DNA of 64,000 bases from Agapetus fuscipes (GCA_951799405.1 OX637339.1:11594001-11658000), one strand, 5' to 3'. Numbered from the stretch's first letter, positions 51,440 to 62,205 are shown. Made by a program: numbers and translations. The notes: generated by a model not told the origin, from the sequence alone.

Positions 51440-54400
51440 CTATATGACATAGTCGTTGAGCTGTTTCTTCCTGATCTCTATCTCCAGCCGCATGAGCTCC
51501 TGCTTGAGCCGGAGGTGCTCGCAGTGCAGTGCGTGCTGCTCCTGTGCTCTCTGCTCCCTGTTGTTGAACTCCTGCCGCAGCTGTTCCAGAACCAGCTCAT
51601 GCTCAGCCAGAGCTGATGACGTAATCTGCTTCTTCACCTGGAGCATAACATTTCACCAGTTAGATTGCCATTGCTTAAAATAATAATGCTTCATGCGAGA
51701 ATAAAAAGTAAATACATTTTTTTTGTTAAGATATCTCGTACTGGTTGCACATCTACAAAATATACAGTATAGCATTTTTATAGATTTTTTTCCAATTACG
51801 TTACACACCTGTTGACAACTGAACAGTAAATTTGGATTTTTTTGCCAATGAGTGCGTTAGCTCATTTCTATGTCTCAAAGGATTGCTTTCTTAGCCTACC
51901 TAGTACTTATATTGATGGCATGAACAGAGACATGGATGCAGCATCTCACCAGTTTGTTGAGCTCCAGCATGGATCTCCTGTAGTCGTGGTTGGAGGAGCT
52001 GCCCCCGTCCCTGTGGTCTGCCTCCATGGCCCTATAGGCGCGCAGCATCTTCCTGGGCTTCATCCCCTCCACACTCTCAGCAGGGTTCTGGTGGGAGAGA
52101 CAATCATTCAGTTAGATACAACACACCGATACCTTAAAGGTAAAACTAAATAAGTGACATATGAAGCTTACATGAGTTTCTCATATAAATGTACCTTTTT
52201 TCCTATTTTCTACGAGAGAAATCACTAAAATAGTGTAAAACCCCTTTAGTTCAGAAGATTTTCATGAGAACTTCCTTATAATCAGTTCATTTCTTATAAT
52301 AATTTACTCCCAATAGAATATTTTATCCACAATTTCTCAAATCAGTGAATCAGCACTAATTCATTTTTACCTTTAAGGTGGCGATATGAACACATAAGAT
52401 TGTAGAGTGGGGGCTGATTTTAAGCAATATTGTTAATTGCTTTAAGAAAAAACAGGATAATATGTCAAGAAGAGGTGTAATAACCCTCCTTCCTATAGTC
52501 CATTGTCCCAGTGACATTCCACTACCATGCTGACCATGGGGATGTTATTGTAGGAGTAGTCGTGCTGCTGGTCTATGGTGAGATGGTCCCCCGCAGGAGC
52601 TGTGTTGCTGCCTCCACTCGCATAAGGTGTATCCTTCTTATAGTCCATGGTCCCAGTGACATTTCACTTACCATACTGGCCATGGGGATGTTCTTGTAGG
52701 AGTAGTCGTGCTGCTGGTCTATGGTGAGATGGTCCCCCGCAGGAGCTGTGTTGCTGCCTCCACTCGCATAAGGTGTATCCTTCTTATAGTCCATGGTCCC
52801 AGTGACATTTCACTTACCATACTGGCCATGGGGATGTTCTTGTAGGAGTAGTCGTGCTGCTGGTCTATGGTGAGATGGTCCCCCGCAGGAGCTGTGTTGC
52901 TGCCTCCACTCGCATAAGGTGTATCCTTCTTATAGTCCATGGTCCCAGTGACATTTCACTTACCATACTGGCCATGGGGATGTTCTTGTAGGAGTAGTCG
53001 TGCTGCTGGTCTATGGTGAGATGGTCCCCCGCAGGAGCTGTGTTGCTGCCTCCACTCGCATAAGGTGTATCCTTCTTATAGTCCATGGTCCCAGTGACAT
53101 TTCACTTACCATACTGGCCATGGGGATGTTCTTGTAGGAGTAGTCGTGCTGCTGGTCTATGGTGAGATGGTCCCCCGCAGGAGCTGTGTTGCTGCCTCCA
53201 CTCGCATAAGGTGTATCCTTCTTATAGTCCATGGTCCCAGTGACATTTCACTTACCATGCTGACCATGGGGATGTTCTTGTAGGAGTAGTCGTGCTGCTG
53301 GTCTATGGTGAGAGGGTCCCCCGCAGGAGCTGTGTTGCTGCCTCCACTGGCACTGCGGTTACTGCTGGACTGGCAAGAGGTGTCATGCCCTTCTTCCTTC
53401 TCCTCTGCGCAATCAACATCACAACTCATGAAGCAGAACATCAAAGGCAACATGGAGCCTAAGGTCTTGTATCAAAGCACCATTTCATCTAGGACTGCTC
53501 CAATGTTTACAAAGGTATGCTGCTCTAAATCCTCACTATCTACAACACTTACTGTGGCTGTTAATATTGTGTACGGGCCACTTACATTTACGCTCTTTAC
53601 AGGCTGGCAGTAGAATTGGAGTAATGTTAAGGTAAGCATATCTCTACACAATTTTATTGCTCCAAATAGGATACTAGCATGCAGTTATAATAATTCCAAA
53701 GGACAAAATGTTGAGTTTCCAACAAATACAATGGAGAATTATGTATGTACTTCTGAGAATAACGGTAATCTATTCACAACTATGTAGCTAGGCTGTGGGC
53801 CGGCTCAGCAGAAGACTTTCCATAACTGGAGGGCTTATAAACTCTGATAGCTATCGCTCTACGTCACATTTATTGTTTTGTTTAACTGTCGCAGGCTAAA
53901 ATTGTATCTGTTTTTTTCAATTTCATAAAAAAAAAGTTTTTCGTCACGAGTTGGTTTATTTTCTCGGGCGCTCCGTGTTTTGACACCATTCCGCGTAAAT
54001 AAAAACTTTATTTTTATTTTTACATTATTCATTTAGCATCAGTCCATTCATTCTGGAATAAAATAGATGCGGCAAGGATGACATCAATTCATATATGAGC
54101 GTGTGCGCTCGCAAAACAAATGAATTGTGAAGAGTATTGCTTCGGCTCAAGGTGACATTAAAAAGCCTATGCGACCGGACTGTGACGGAGTCAGGCATAT
54201 ACAGCATCAAGAAGCGGTCACTCAACATTACACAGTCAACTTCACTCCTGAGAAGTTTAAGGATGAATCACGCAAGTGAAAATTGCCTTCTCAGGAGTAA
54301 GGAATCAAATCCGAGGTGTCTCTGTAAAAATGCAGTGGGATATAAGTTGGGATAATATCCATAGACTGATTGTTGATGGATGACTGATGACTGATGACGC

Positions 54401-55948
54401 CAACCACTTCAACTGAAGTGGTTGGCGTAAGGCCGGCCCCCTTACCTGTAAAAATAAATAGGTTCAACTCGCCACATGCGACCCCTTCGGGGATAACGCG
54501 GCAAGAAGTTACACTATATGTGTAGCTTAGTTGCGTTGCGTTTACTGATGTGATGGATACTGCTGCACTCACTCAGAGCAGTAGCCCAGCTAACTCAGGC
54601 TATGGATTCCAGCTGTACGGTTTCCGGTCAGCCACCATACATCTAAGCTTTTATACTCCAGCGTAAATTGCAAGATATAGAGTAGGAACTATTTTTACCT
54701 ACACATGTGTATAATGAATAATGGCTACAAAGAGTAAAATTGTTTGGTCCTTTTGTGCTCATTATAACCGAGTTTGACTATATACTGTATTGGGTGTTTA
54801 CCTTTAGAGGTGGGTCTCGCCTTGAGCCTCTTCCACTGCTCGCGGAGCTTCTGTACAGAGCGCGGCCGCTGGTTCAGCAGTATAAACCTGCACACAAGCA
54901 GACAACACAGTGTCACACAATTCCTTATAACATCAACACTAAATGGGAAGTACAACTGAAGCGAAGTGTAGTGGACTGTATTATGGAATGAATTTATTTT
55001 CTCAAGTTGGAGGACGGTTGCAGGGAACAGGAAATGGAGGTGCAGCATGGGATGTCAAGGAGAGATTTGAGCTGTAAGGTCACTGAAGAGAGGAGGTTGT
55101 GTTGTATTTGAGTTTATGTTAACAGAGTTTCCTACGCTAGCAGTATGAGGATATGTTACCTCTCCCTCAAAGGGGTGGAAGTATTAAAGACCGTCGATAG
55201 GTCTTACTGTACCTATCTATTTGAAGATAGGGCGAAATTTAACATGGCGGCGTATCAACAGCTGATCCATTTTATATGGAACAACGATCAGCTGTTCAGG
55301 CACCGCCATGTTTTATTCCGTCTTATCTTCAATTAAGAATGGTAAGATCTAACGGCCTTCGAGACTTCCACCCCAGAACATAGTTCAATGAGCCTTTGCA
55401 AAAAGTCTGCAAGATTGTTTGGTGAGCGTGCTTTTGCAGTGGTGGCTCCGAGGGCATGGAACCAGCAGCCACCTGTGTGTTGAGAGATTACCAACAGCAT
55501 TCACTTCAAGAGACGTTTCAAGATCGATCTGTTCACTGAATCTTTTGAGCTGTCCTTGGAGTGACAATGTCACAAAACAATGACAATGAATAAAAGTCAA
55601 ATGACTCGTTATCATCTCTCAGATGTCCTTGCAGGCTTTCAACTTATTAATGTTGGTAGACGTGTCCGTACTCTTGTTGTCTATGCATATATAGGGCAGT
55701 TTGAGGTTATGTTGCTAGGGTTTCCTACGCTATACTTGGAGGTTATGTTACCTCTCCCAGATCTCCTTCCAGGCCTCTAGTTTGTGCATGTTGGTAGCCG
55801 TGTCCGTGCTTTTGTTTTCTATGATGTCCAAGCGGTCCGTCACCAGGTTCCTCAGCAAGTTCCTCTCCTCCACGCTCCAGTTCTCGGCGCGGCGCCGCTT
55901 GGCGCGCTTCTCCAGCTTGATGCGCACCATCTCCCGATGAAAGTTCAT
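51440..55948 (-). CDS. MSANTD3-like Myb/SANT DNA-binding protein, 5 exons
   Basis: Exons in order: 55948-55752, 54887-54802, 53404-53256, 52087-51950, 51637-51440 (TAG). All have GT-AG ends and phases join to 768 nt, or 255 residues. The Myb/SANT-like domain is split over exons 1-2. Its trihelix pattern starts with W24 (ENWSVEERNLLRNLV), continues DRLDIIENKSTD and EAWKEIWE, and ends LREQWKRLKAR. Exon 3 is Ser/Gln-rich (TSCQSSSNRSASGG). Exon 5 is a charged coiled coil, EHELVLEQLRQEF to RLEIEIRKKQL, as in MSANTD3/NAIF-type proteins. It is probably a nuclear DNA-binding regulator; its target is unknown. An in-frame stop lies upstream of the ATG. Three of the five exons have tandem copies of their ends next to them. 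Confidence 0.85.
52131..52382. mobile_element. Family F MITE
   Basis: Inverted ends CCTTAAAGGTAAAA (52131) and TTTTTACCTTTAAGG (about 52366-52380). It lies in intron 3 of the MSANTD3-like gene; a partial relative is at 47283. Confidence 0.7.
52526..53255 (-). repeat. 146-bp tandem array copied from MSANTD3-like exon 3 plus donor
   Basis: Exactly five periods of 146 bp (730 bp) lie downstream of the real exon-3 donor (G at 53256, GT at 53255-53254). Each unit carries AGTGGAGGCAGC... through CCCATGGCCAGTATG|GTAAGTG, the last part of exon 3 and its donor. Ahead of it is a new 35-bp segment (GACTATAAGAAGG...). Donor-equivalent sites are after 53110, 52964, 52818, 52672 and, weaker (GTAGTG), 52526. 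The middle copies look identical. 146 is not a multiple of 3 and no good acceptor precedes the copies, so inclusion as extra coding exons seems unlikely. Confidence 0.93.
53460..54390. other. MSANTD3-like intron 2, no other feature
   Basis: AT-rich; short open frames without any recognised domain. Confidence 0.4.
54395..54562 (+). repeat. SINE family B tail
   Basis: Short palindrome 'accacttcaactgaagtggt', then 'ccccttacctgtaaaaataa', 'cgccacatgcgacccc' and 'gggataacgcggcaagaag'. The head is missing. Confidence 0.7.
55110..55171 (-). repeat. Degenerate copy of the exon-1 donor flank
   Basis: 'agtttcctacgctag' and 'gatatgttacctctccctc' match 55712-55756 with changes. With 55612-55740 it suggests an old tandem array later split by a MITE and a LINE piece. 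Confidence 0.55.
55172..55374. mobile_element. MITE with inner hairpin, 203 bp
   Basis: Imperfect inverted ends start GGGGTGGAAGT. The centre holds 'acatggcggcgt' and 'caacagctgatc' mirrored by 'gatcagctgttc' and 'caccgccatgt'. A related centre at 42844-42915 suggests the young copia landed in a sister copy. Confidence 0.65.
55385..55580 (+). pseudogene. CR1/L2-like LINE ORF2 end fragment
   Basis: Reads SLCKKSARLFGERAFAVVAP and RAWNQQPP, then RRFKIDLFTESF, the same family as 16005-16235. Confidence 0.65.
55612..55740 (-). repeat. Diverged tandem copy of the MSANTD3-like exon-1 end
   Basis: 'ctctcagatgtccttgcagg' and 'atgttggtagacgtgtccgt' parallel the genuine 55752-55825 ('ctcccagatctccttccagg', 'atgttggtagccgtgtccgt') at an offset of about 138 bp. 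It is clearly older than the 146-bp copies. Confidence 0.75.
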
Positions 55949-56594
55949 GTCGGGCTCTAGCTCCAGCCTCGGGCTTAGCGGTCCCGCTCAGCTCGCAAAT
56001 AATCAAACGAATTCCTTCACGGCGGCGTCAACAACCACAACAACAAATGTCAAAATACATCAAGATGGACAGTGGCAAGGCTGCCAACACAGAGAATATA
56101 AAAAGTCACAACAAATAATAAGCAGCTGTCATGGTACACTACTATTCAGCCAACTAAACTACAGATGAAAAGCGGGAAATTTAAAATGAGATCGTCAAGA
56201 CCCGGCCGGCTTGCTAGGGAAAAGGCAATAGTGGTTGCTAAGGATTGGACCCCATGCAAAACTGACGTTGCTCGCCGAGAAAAAAGTTGAAGTAACTAAA
56301 ATTAGTAAAAAATGAACTCGGCGTAAATTCCATTAACAATAAAATTATGATGCCACACGGCTGGGTTGCTAGGGAAAAGGCAAATAGATATTTTACTATT
56401 TTAGCCAAAGACTTAAATCCATTGATCTAAATTGTATATTATTTATGTCGATGCTTAAATCACATAAATGCATCGATATAAATAATGGTGGGTAGGATTT
56501 ATAATCGTGTGTAAATAGAGTAATCTCTTGGCTAAGTGCTTCGAGAACAGTCTAGCAAAAATGTGTTCTCGACAGTTCCACCTTCTTAGTATAA

Positions 56595-56650
56595 AAAGGG
56601 TGCAAATTGCTTGCACTGGGCAGTTGGTCTTCAAGCTGTCACAAATACAG
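56595..56650 (+). promoter_or_regulatory. Putative RNA polymerase II core promoter
   Basis: 'agtataaaaagggtgcaa' (TATA box at about 56600) is followed 29-30 bp later by an initiator-like GGGCAGTTGG. It could belong to an LTR of an old retroelement or to a noncoding transcript. No ORF follows. It points away from the MSANTD3-like gene. Confidence 0.4.
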
Positions 56651-57049
56651 TCTTATCTGTGAGCTCCAATACAATAAACGAATTCGACCAGTGAACTAAA
56701 ACCAAGTGTAATGAAATAAATTAAAGTGTATTTGTAAAAATAAATATAAACGTGTAAAATAAATAAGTAAAAAGTAGAGTAGAGTTTTATTTGAAAAGTA
56801 TCCGAACCAAAAATCGTAAGAATACAAAAAAAAAAAAAAAAACACTACAGTGAACACACATGAAGATCCGATATTAACATATTTTCAACAAGAAGAGACG
56901 ATTTTATGTTATGTGACTAGTGAAAACATTGAGAGATAATATAAGTGGAGCCGAAACTAGCTGACTAAGGAAGATTATTTGCAAGAAGTCTATTTGCGAT
57001 AAAATAATTTCGCCTCCATTTATATTATGCCTCGATTTATAAACGTTTA

Positions 57050-57265
57050 ATCTATAATCTAAGTTGCAAGGATATATTCATTTAAAGCTCTCAGATGTAT
57101 GCCCACAAACAAACACGTGTAGTTCGCGCTTACAAATGCTGATTGTGTACTTACAAATAAAATTCAAACCTCAAATGAACATAAGCCCCACAACTTTTGC
57201 CGACCTTCCCTGAAACAGGGGTGACACTGGCAAAGTGAACCATTTTTTACAGTATGGTTCACTAA
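57050..57265 (+). repeat. Family D repeat, near full length
   Basis: Close to consensus, from 'ctataatctaagttgcaagg' to 'aagtgaaccattttttacag'. Its end is mirrored at once by 57270-57330. Confidence 0.75.
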
Positions 57266-57332
57266 AAAAACCACACTGTAAAAAATGGTTCACTTTGCCA
57301 GTGTCACCCCTGTTTCAGGGAAGGTCGGAAAA
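57198..57332. repeat. Snap-back inverted repeat made of two family D ends
   Basis: 'ccgaccttccctgaaacagg' through 'gaaccattttttacagt' is repeated inverted from 'actgtaaaaaatggttcac' to 'ggaaggtcgg'. The arms are about 60 bp, nearly perfect, around an A-rich spacer. Confidence 0.85.
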
Positions 57333-58115
57333 GTTTACTTTTTAAAAATGCATTAGCGTACGGAACTGAATTAAAAAAATATACTTTCACAATAATTTTA
57401 TTTTCTTGATTCGTGACATATTTTTTTTCATCGCTTTATTTTTATAATTTATTAGCAGCTATTTTTATTACAGTAAACAATAAAAGTAAGACTACTATAT
57501 CTACTATATTTTTAGGTTCATATTTCGAAGTTCATTTCTAATCACATTTTTAATGTTTTAATCAGAATAGGAACAAATGGATAAAATAGATACTCTTGTA
57601 CCATTGCTCCCCGAAAAACAAGGTGAACAAGAGTTTCTGATATATTTTTCACACGCATTTGTGTTATTTTTAGTAATTTCACTAGACTTTTGGTTTTCGA
57701 GTTCACTTGTTGCTATATTCAGCGTTATTTAAATTCAAAAGCTCTATCTCTGTCTAGCTTATAATCTTTTCGAATCTCGATTGCAAAACCTGGTTGTGTG
57801 AAAGAGACAAATAATTGAGATTATGAGCTCGCGCAGCAGACATAGGCCTGTGTAGAGTCACCGTCTCTTGTATTTGATATGTATTTGGCCATTTTTTTTT
57901 GCGATTTTTAGACACTTCAAAGCACTTTATTTTTGCTTCTTCGGGGTGCAAGGAAGTAAAAATTGTTGGCAGTATCATCTAAAAACTAAAACTAAAGTAA
58001 CACTTCAAAAAATAATTTTGTTATTTGCCTTTCAGGAGTTCTCTGACCACCATGAATCTTTGGCTTCATACATGATAGTTATATTTGCGTTTTTCCTCTT
58101 ATTCGGTGATATTTT

Positions 58116-58335
58116 TAGACATTTTAGTCGTTCTTTGAGCCCACGCTTTGACAAACTAATGATGCCTGGGCTGGAAGTCTCATCACCACGGTCATTCTTA
58201 CCTTTCGAATTTTGGTAATATTTGTACGAAGAATAATCAGCTGTTCACTTGCGGCCATCTTGGATTGACAGATCTTCATACGAATGCATCATTAGCTTGT
58301 CAAAGCGTGGGCTCAACGGACGACTAAAATGTCTA
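58116..58335. mobile_element. TIR element whose centre is a family E MITE
   Basis: 50-bp arms (58116-58165 and 58286-58335) start TAGACATTTTAGTCGT and differ at about 3 positions. Between them, 58169-58282 is a family E MITE missing one terminal repeat. Confidence 0.8.
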
Positions 58336-58639
58336 AGAATAGCACCGTTTGATGCCACAAAAAGATGGTCATTTTAACACATTTGAAAATTCACCACTTC
58401 AAAATAGCTAAACATAAAAAAACCTCAATTGCTCCCTTTTCACACGGTCCGGTTTTGGTTCAGTTCCGAACTGCGAAATGTATGTAATCGCTGGACAAAG
58501 CACTTTGTATCGTGTGGAAGATTGATCCCTAATAGATACTACGTGACTTCCAACCCAGTGCCCGACCGGATCGTGTGAAAAAGGACTGACAAATTAAAAT
58601 ATCTCAATAGTAAAAAGTGTTATTTTGGCAACAAGTGTG

Positions 58640-58880
58640 ACTTATAGGTTGGTATGAGGCTGACTAACCATACTGTAAAAATGGTTCACTTTGCTAATGC
58701 CACTCCTGTTCCAGGGAAGGTCGGCAAAAGTTGCAGGGTTTTGTTCATTTGAGGTTTGGATTTTAATTTGTATGTACCTACACATTCATCATTTATAAAC
58801 GCGAACTTACACGCGTTTGTTTGTCGGCATGCATTTGATAAAAGTTTTTAATGTTAATATATCTTTGCAACTTAGATTAT
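58640..58880 (-). repeat. Family D repeat
   Basis: Reverse full-length copy, 'ttataggttggtatgaggct' to 'tttgcaacttagattataga'. Confidence 0.72.
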
Positions 58881-59264
58881 AGATTATAGAAGTGCACTTA
58901 GTCGTATTTAAAACACTACTAATCTTTGATGTTTTTAAAGACCACAACTTATTACAAAGAGAAATACTTAATAATCTTGCCGTGTTGCTAATAATAACTC
59001 GTCCTATGACGTATTTAAAATCACTACTCAGTATTTGATACATGACAATACGAATACTAGTCTGCTTCTCCCTCCCTACACAACATTTTGTCAACATCTG
59101 CCAGTCGGTACAAGACGTTCCTTCGCGGCGTGTGTGTTGAAACAAACTGAAGCCAATATCCAAAACGAGACACAATTACCTCTAAAATAACGCATAATTA
59201 TCAGCAAATTTGTTCACTTATTAGTGCCCTATCTAACGAAAAAGTTTTCTCTAAATTTGTGGTT

Positions 59265-59492
59265 GTATTTGTGTAATAAAAGTACAAATACTTGTTCGTA
59301 GTTCGTGTGTGAGTGTAGGACTCGTTGTTTACATTTTTTTAGTGAGTTTGTGATTCACCATTCTGTGTTTTTGGTTTATTTTTACTTCTTGTGATGGTTT
59401 CCAGTCTGTTGCCACGTGTTTGAGTCCCTGTTTGTGTACTAAAGTTCATCACAATTTGGATTTATCTCTCTCAAGCGTCCTGTCGCTACACA
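59265..59492 (+). other. Possible noncoding first exon of an off-window gene
   Basis: A non-repetitive stretch ending CACAAG|GTAATTAC, with a good donor match, preceded by GT-rich 5'UTR-like sequence. No ORF was seen. Weak; based on the donor and on its being unlike the neighbouring repeats. Confidence 0.25.
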
Positions 59493-59689
59493 AGGTAATT
59501 ACTCACATAATATTATTATTATTTCACAACTCTACGACAATGAACATTTAATTCGTTCTTTTTTTTAATAAATAATACCTACGTATGAATATCAGATACT
59601 TTTTTACTAAAATAATACTAAGTATGAAGAATATAATATCTTAATAAGTAATTATAGTTACAATAATTTATTACAATTTAATATAACCT

Positions 59690-60068
59690 CACTATTTTGA
59701 GAAGGCTGGAAGTGGTTCGCAACCAATGTTTTATGAATCCTTTTCGCAACAAAGCTGCACATATAGTGCAACTTCTAATCACGCTGTCTCTGAAGGGGTA
59801 GCTTGTGGTGTGTGGCCTGTGGAACCTGTTGTTTTTACAGGTTAGGGTAAGCCTTGCCCCAATCACTTGAAGAGGGGGTTTCCAGCTCCCAAGGGGGCTG
59901 GTTCTCATTTCTCGTGAAGGCTGCGTACACCTGGCTGGTATTTTTATTTTGGATGTGAAATAAACGCCGAAACAGTACCTAATTCATTTCCGACAGCCTT
60001 GGTTGGGATCGAACTCCAGCCCGCTGGCACAGAACGTAAGTTTCCTACAACTGAGCTATCGACAAGAA
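59690..60068 (-). repeat. SINE family B, full length, diverged
   Basis: Minus-strand head ('gtcgatagctcagttgtagg' near 60045-60065), body 'atttcatttccgacagcctt' mirrored, tail to 'cacgctgtctctgaaggggt'. Confidence 0.7.
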
Positions 60069-60124
60069 CTTACTTATATATTTTCAAATATCTACCCATA
60101 TACTTTTATTTTTATTCGGTATTT

Positions 60125-60260
60125 TTCACGGTTTTCAAGATTCACAAATGCAGCATGATTGTGTAAGAGTGAATATACCCGTGTTTGTTTGTGCGGTCGA
60201 AGTAAACATTTTGCATTTTTGATAATATTAGTGTATCTTTGCAACTTAGATTATACATTG
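60125..60260 (-). repeat. Family D end fragment
   Basis: 'gtgtttgtttgtgcgg' to 'tatctttgcaacttagatta'. It is followed by a local palindrome ('tacattggtaattaccaatgta'). Confidence 0.55.
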
Positions 60261-60331
60261 GTAATTACCAATGTATAATCTAAGTAATAATAATAATAAA
60301 TTGACAATATTTTTAGTGCCGTTTTGTGAAT

Positions 60332-61080
60332 TCACTGCAAGGGCACTGCAGAGCCATAGCCCCTCCCGAACAAGCATGTCTTCAATCCTGACTTAAATGC
60401 ACTTGTACTCTCCTCAGCTCTCAGCTCGTGTGGTAAGGCATTCCACAGCAGAGGGCCAGCAATGCAAAAAGCACGATCTAAATAATTGGCCATGTTGCTT
60501 CTGCAGGGAACCCTGAATCTATTCACAGCAGTACTGCATGCAGACCTCAGAGTACCCCGCCTACCCTCTACTGTGTCCCCCACACATAGCTCTGAGATAT
60601 ACAGTGGCGCAATGTTCTGCGAGGACTTAAATACAGTTAAGCAGACCTTGTACTCCACCCTCTCCTTTATTTTCAGCCAATGAAGCTGATCCCTGAGTGA
60701 GGGTGTGATGTGCTCAGTAATTTTTAAATTACAGATCAAACGTGCCGCAGCATTAAGCACAGATTGAAGTCTGCCCAGCTGTACAAGTGGCAAGCCACTG
60801 TATATCCCATTACAGTAATCAAGCCGGGAGAGCACAAATGCAGCAACAAGAGCCTTGGTTTCCTCGACTGGCAAGCATCTCCTGATGCTCCTGATCAATC
60901 TGATCTGGAACATTCCAGCACTTACTGTTTTTGATATTTGGGTTTCCAGTGAAAGTCCAGAATCTATATATACTCCAAGAAATTTGGTACAAGCCTGACT
61001 GCCAGTTCTCCAAGAAATGGTCCATTATTGCCAATGTAATCTCTGTTGTAGGAAATAATTGCAGCTTTGTTATCATTTGT
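60332..61080 (-). pseudogene. CR1/L2-like LINE ORF2, C-terminal quarter
   Basis: A 193-codon open part (60913-60332) has VLSRLDYCNGIYSGLPLVQL and LNAAARLI, then LHWLKIKERVEYK, LWNALPHELRAEE and FKSGLKTCLF. Upstream bases 60914-61080 continue as NFLGVYIDSGLSLETQISK with a frame change near 60975 and KAAIISYNRD before it. The RT catalytic part is absent; the 61089 hAT insertion bounds it. Confidence 0.85.
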
Positions 61081-61088
61081 ATGTAAAC

Positions 61089-61655
61089 TAGAGATGCCAC
61101 GAATAGTGAATTGGCCGAATACCGAATATTCGGCAACGCTGTCGGCCGAAGCGCCGAATATTCGGCCGCCGAATATTCGGCGCTTCGGAGAAGAATGCTG
61201 TGGCAAACGAGTTGGATTTTTATTTGAAAACAGTTCGCCTAGATCGGAAGGCCGATCCTTACAAGTGGTGGTCAGCAAACGAAAAACAATACCCGAACCT
61301 TTCGAAATTTGCAAAAGTTTATCTTTCTTCGCCTGGAAGTCGCGTTTATAGTGAGAGGTTATTTTCTGAGGCTGGTAACGTTTACGATGAAAAGCGCAAT
61401 CGTTTGCTACCAGAAAATGCTGAAAAGCTCGTTTGTATCCATCACAACTTACCACTGATTAATTTTAAGTACTAAAATGTTGTAATTTGGAAATAAATAC
61501 ATAATTTTTTAGTAAAATAACGTGTCTTTTTTTACATGATTTGCTATTCGGTATTCGGCCGAATAGTACGCACTATTCGGCCGAATACCGAATAGCAAAA
61601 AAGTGGCCGAATAGGCCGAATACCAAATAGTTGCCGAATATTCGTGGCATCATTA
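61089..61655 (+). mobile_element. Compact hAT element, 567 bp
   Basis: 17-bp inverted ends TAGAGATGCCACGAATA and complement (15 of 17 match). A perfect 8-bp target duplication ATGTAAAC is at 61081-61088 and 61656-61663. Next to both ends, ATTCGGCCGAAT-type motifs repeat and form palindromes. The middle keeps only a transposase C terminus. It sits between a LINE fragment and a family D end. Confidence 0.92.
61200..61475 (+). pseudogene. hAT transposase C-terminal dimerisation domain
   Basis: About 91 codons: DPYKWWSANEKQYPNLSKFA, then VYLSSPGSRVYSERLFSEAG, then RNRLLPENAEKLVCIHHNL, ending at TAA. This is the hATC domain of ZBED-type hAT transposases. There is no ATG start (a GTG frame opening only), no BED finger and no catalytic core. 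Confidence 0.9.
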
Positions 61656-61663
61656 ATGTAAAC

Positions 61664-61772
61664 ATGTAGCATGTCTAAGCGCGAACTTGCACGTCTGCTT
61701 GTGGGTGTGCATGAAAAATGAATCCTAAATGTTTACTTAATATAATATCTTTGCAACTTAGATTATAGATCC
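61664..61772 (-). repeat. Family D end fragment
   Basis: 'gcgcgaacttgcacgtctgc' to 'tatctttgcaacttagatta'. The hAT insertion separates it from the LINE. Confidence 0.6.
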
Positions 61773-62054
61773 ATTTTACGACCATAGTATTTTTGAGTAG
61801 GTAGTAAGTGGTACTAAACCAGTGTTTTATGCAACTTAGAATTTTTTATTAATTTAGTTTTTACCCACATATATTATTATTATTATTATTATCTGTCATT
61901 GAATAACGAAATAACAATAAAAATATTTTACGAGTATTGCCTGTTTCACGACTTGATTATCTTTCATTAAAAACGACCTTTACTAATTTTTTTATTTCCC
62001 AGTTTTTATAGTTAGCCAAATTTAAAACTAAAGTTTGATTAGTTTTTAAAGTTT

Positions 62055-62205
62055 GACCGGTCCGCCGTAGTCTAGTGGTTAACACTTCAGACTCGTGATT
62101 GGAAGGTAGTGGGTTCGAAACCCGGCGGAGCAAGAAAAAATCTTTAATTTTTCAAATATGCTCGGATTTTTGACTCGGAACAAAATCCAACAGCAACAAA
62201 ATTGT
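62055..62205 (+). repeat. SINE family A, head half
   Basis: Head 'gaccggtccgccgtagtcta', box B GGTTCGAAACCC, then 'cggcggagcaagaaaaaatc' and 'tttcaaatatgctcgg'; the tail is lost. Confidence 0.75.

Noticed and set aside
52573..53232. Four identical 73-codon frames (starting MDYKKDTPYASGG)
   Set aside because: They are the 146-bp array read through its donors; not separate genes.
55743..56006. 87-codon frame overlapping MSANTD3-like exon 1
   Set aside because: Wrong frame of the exon; the Myb/SANT frame is the one continued by exon 2.
58807..59175. 122-codon minus-strand frame starting MCLVLDIGFSL
   Set aside because: It has no recognisable domain and ends inside a family D repeat.
61067..61351. 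Overlapping frames across the hAT element
   Set aside because: They cross the transposon border and read the wrong frame relative to the hATC domain.
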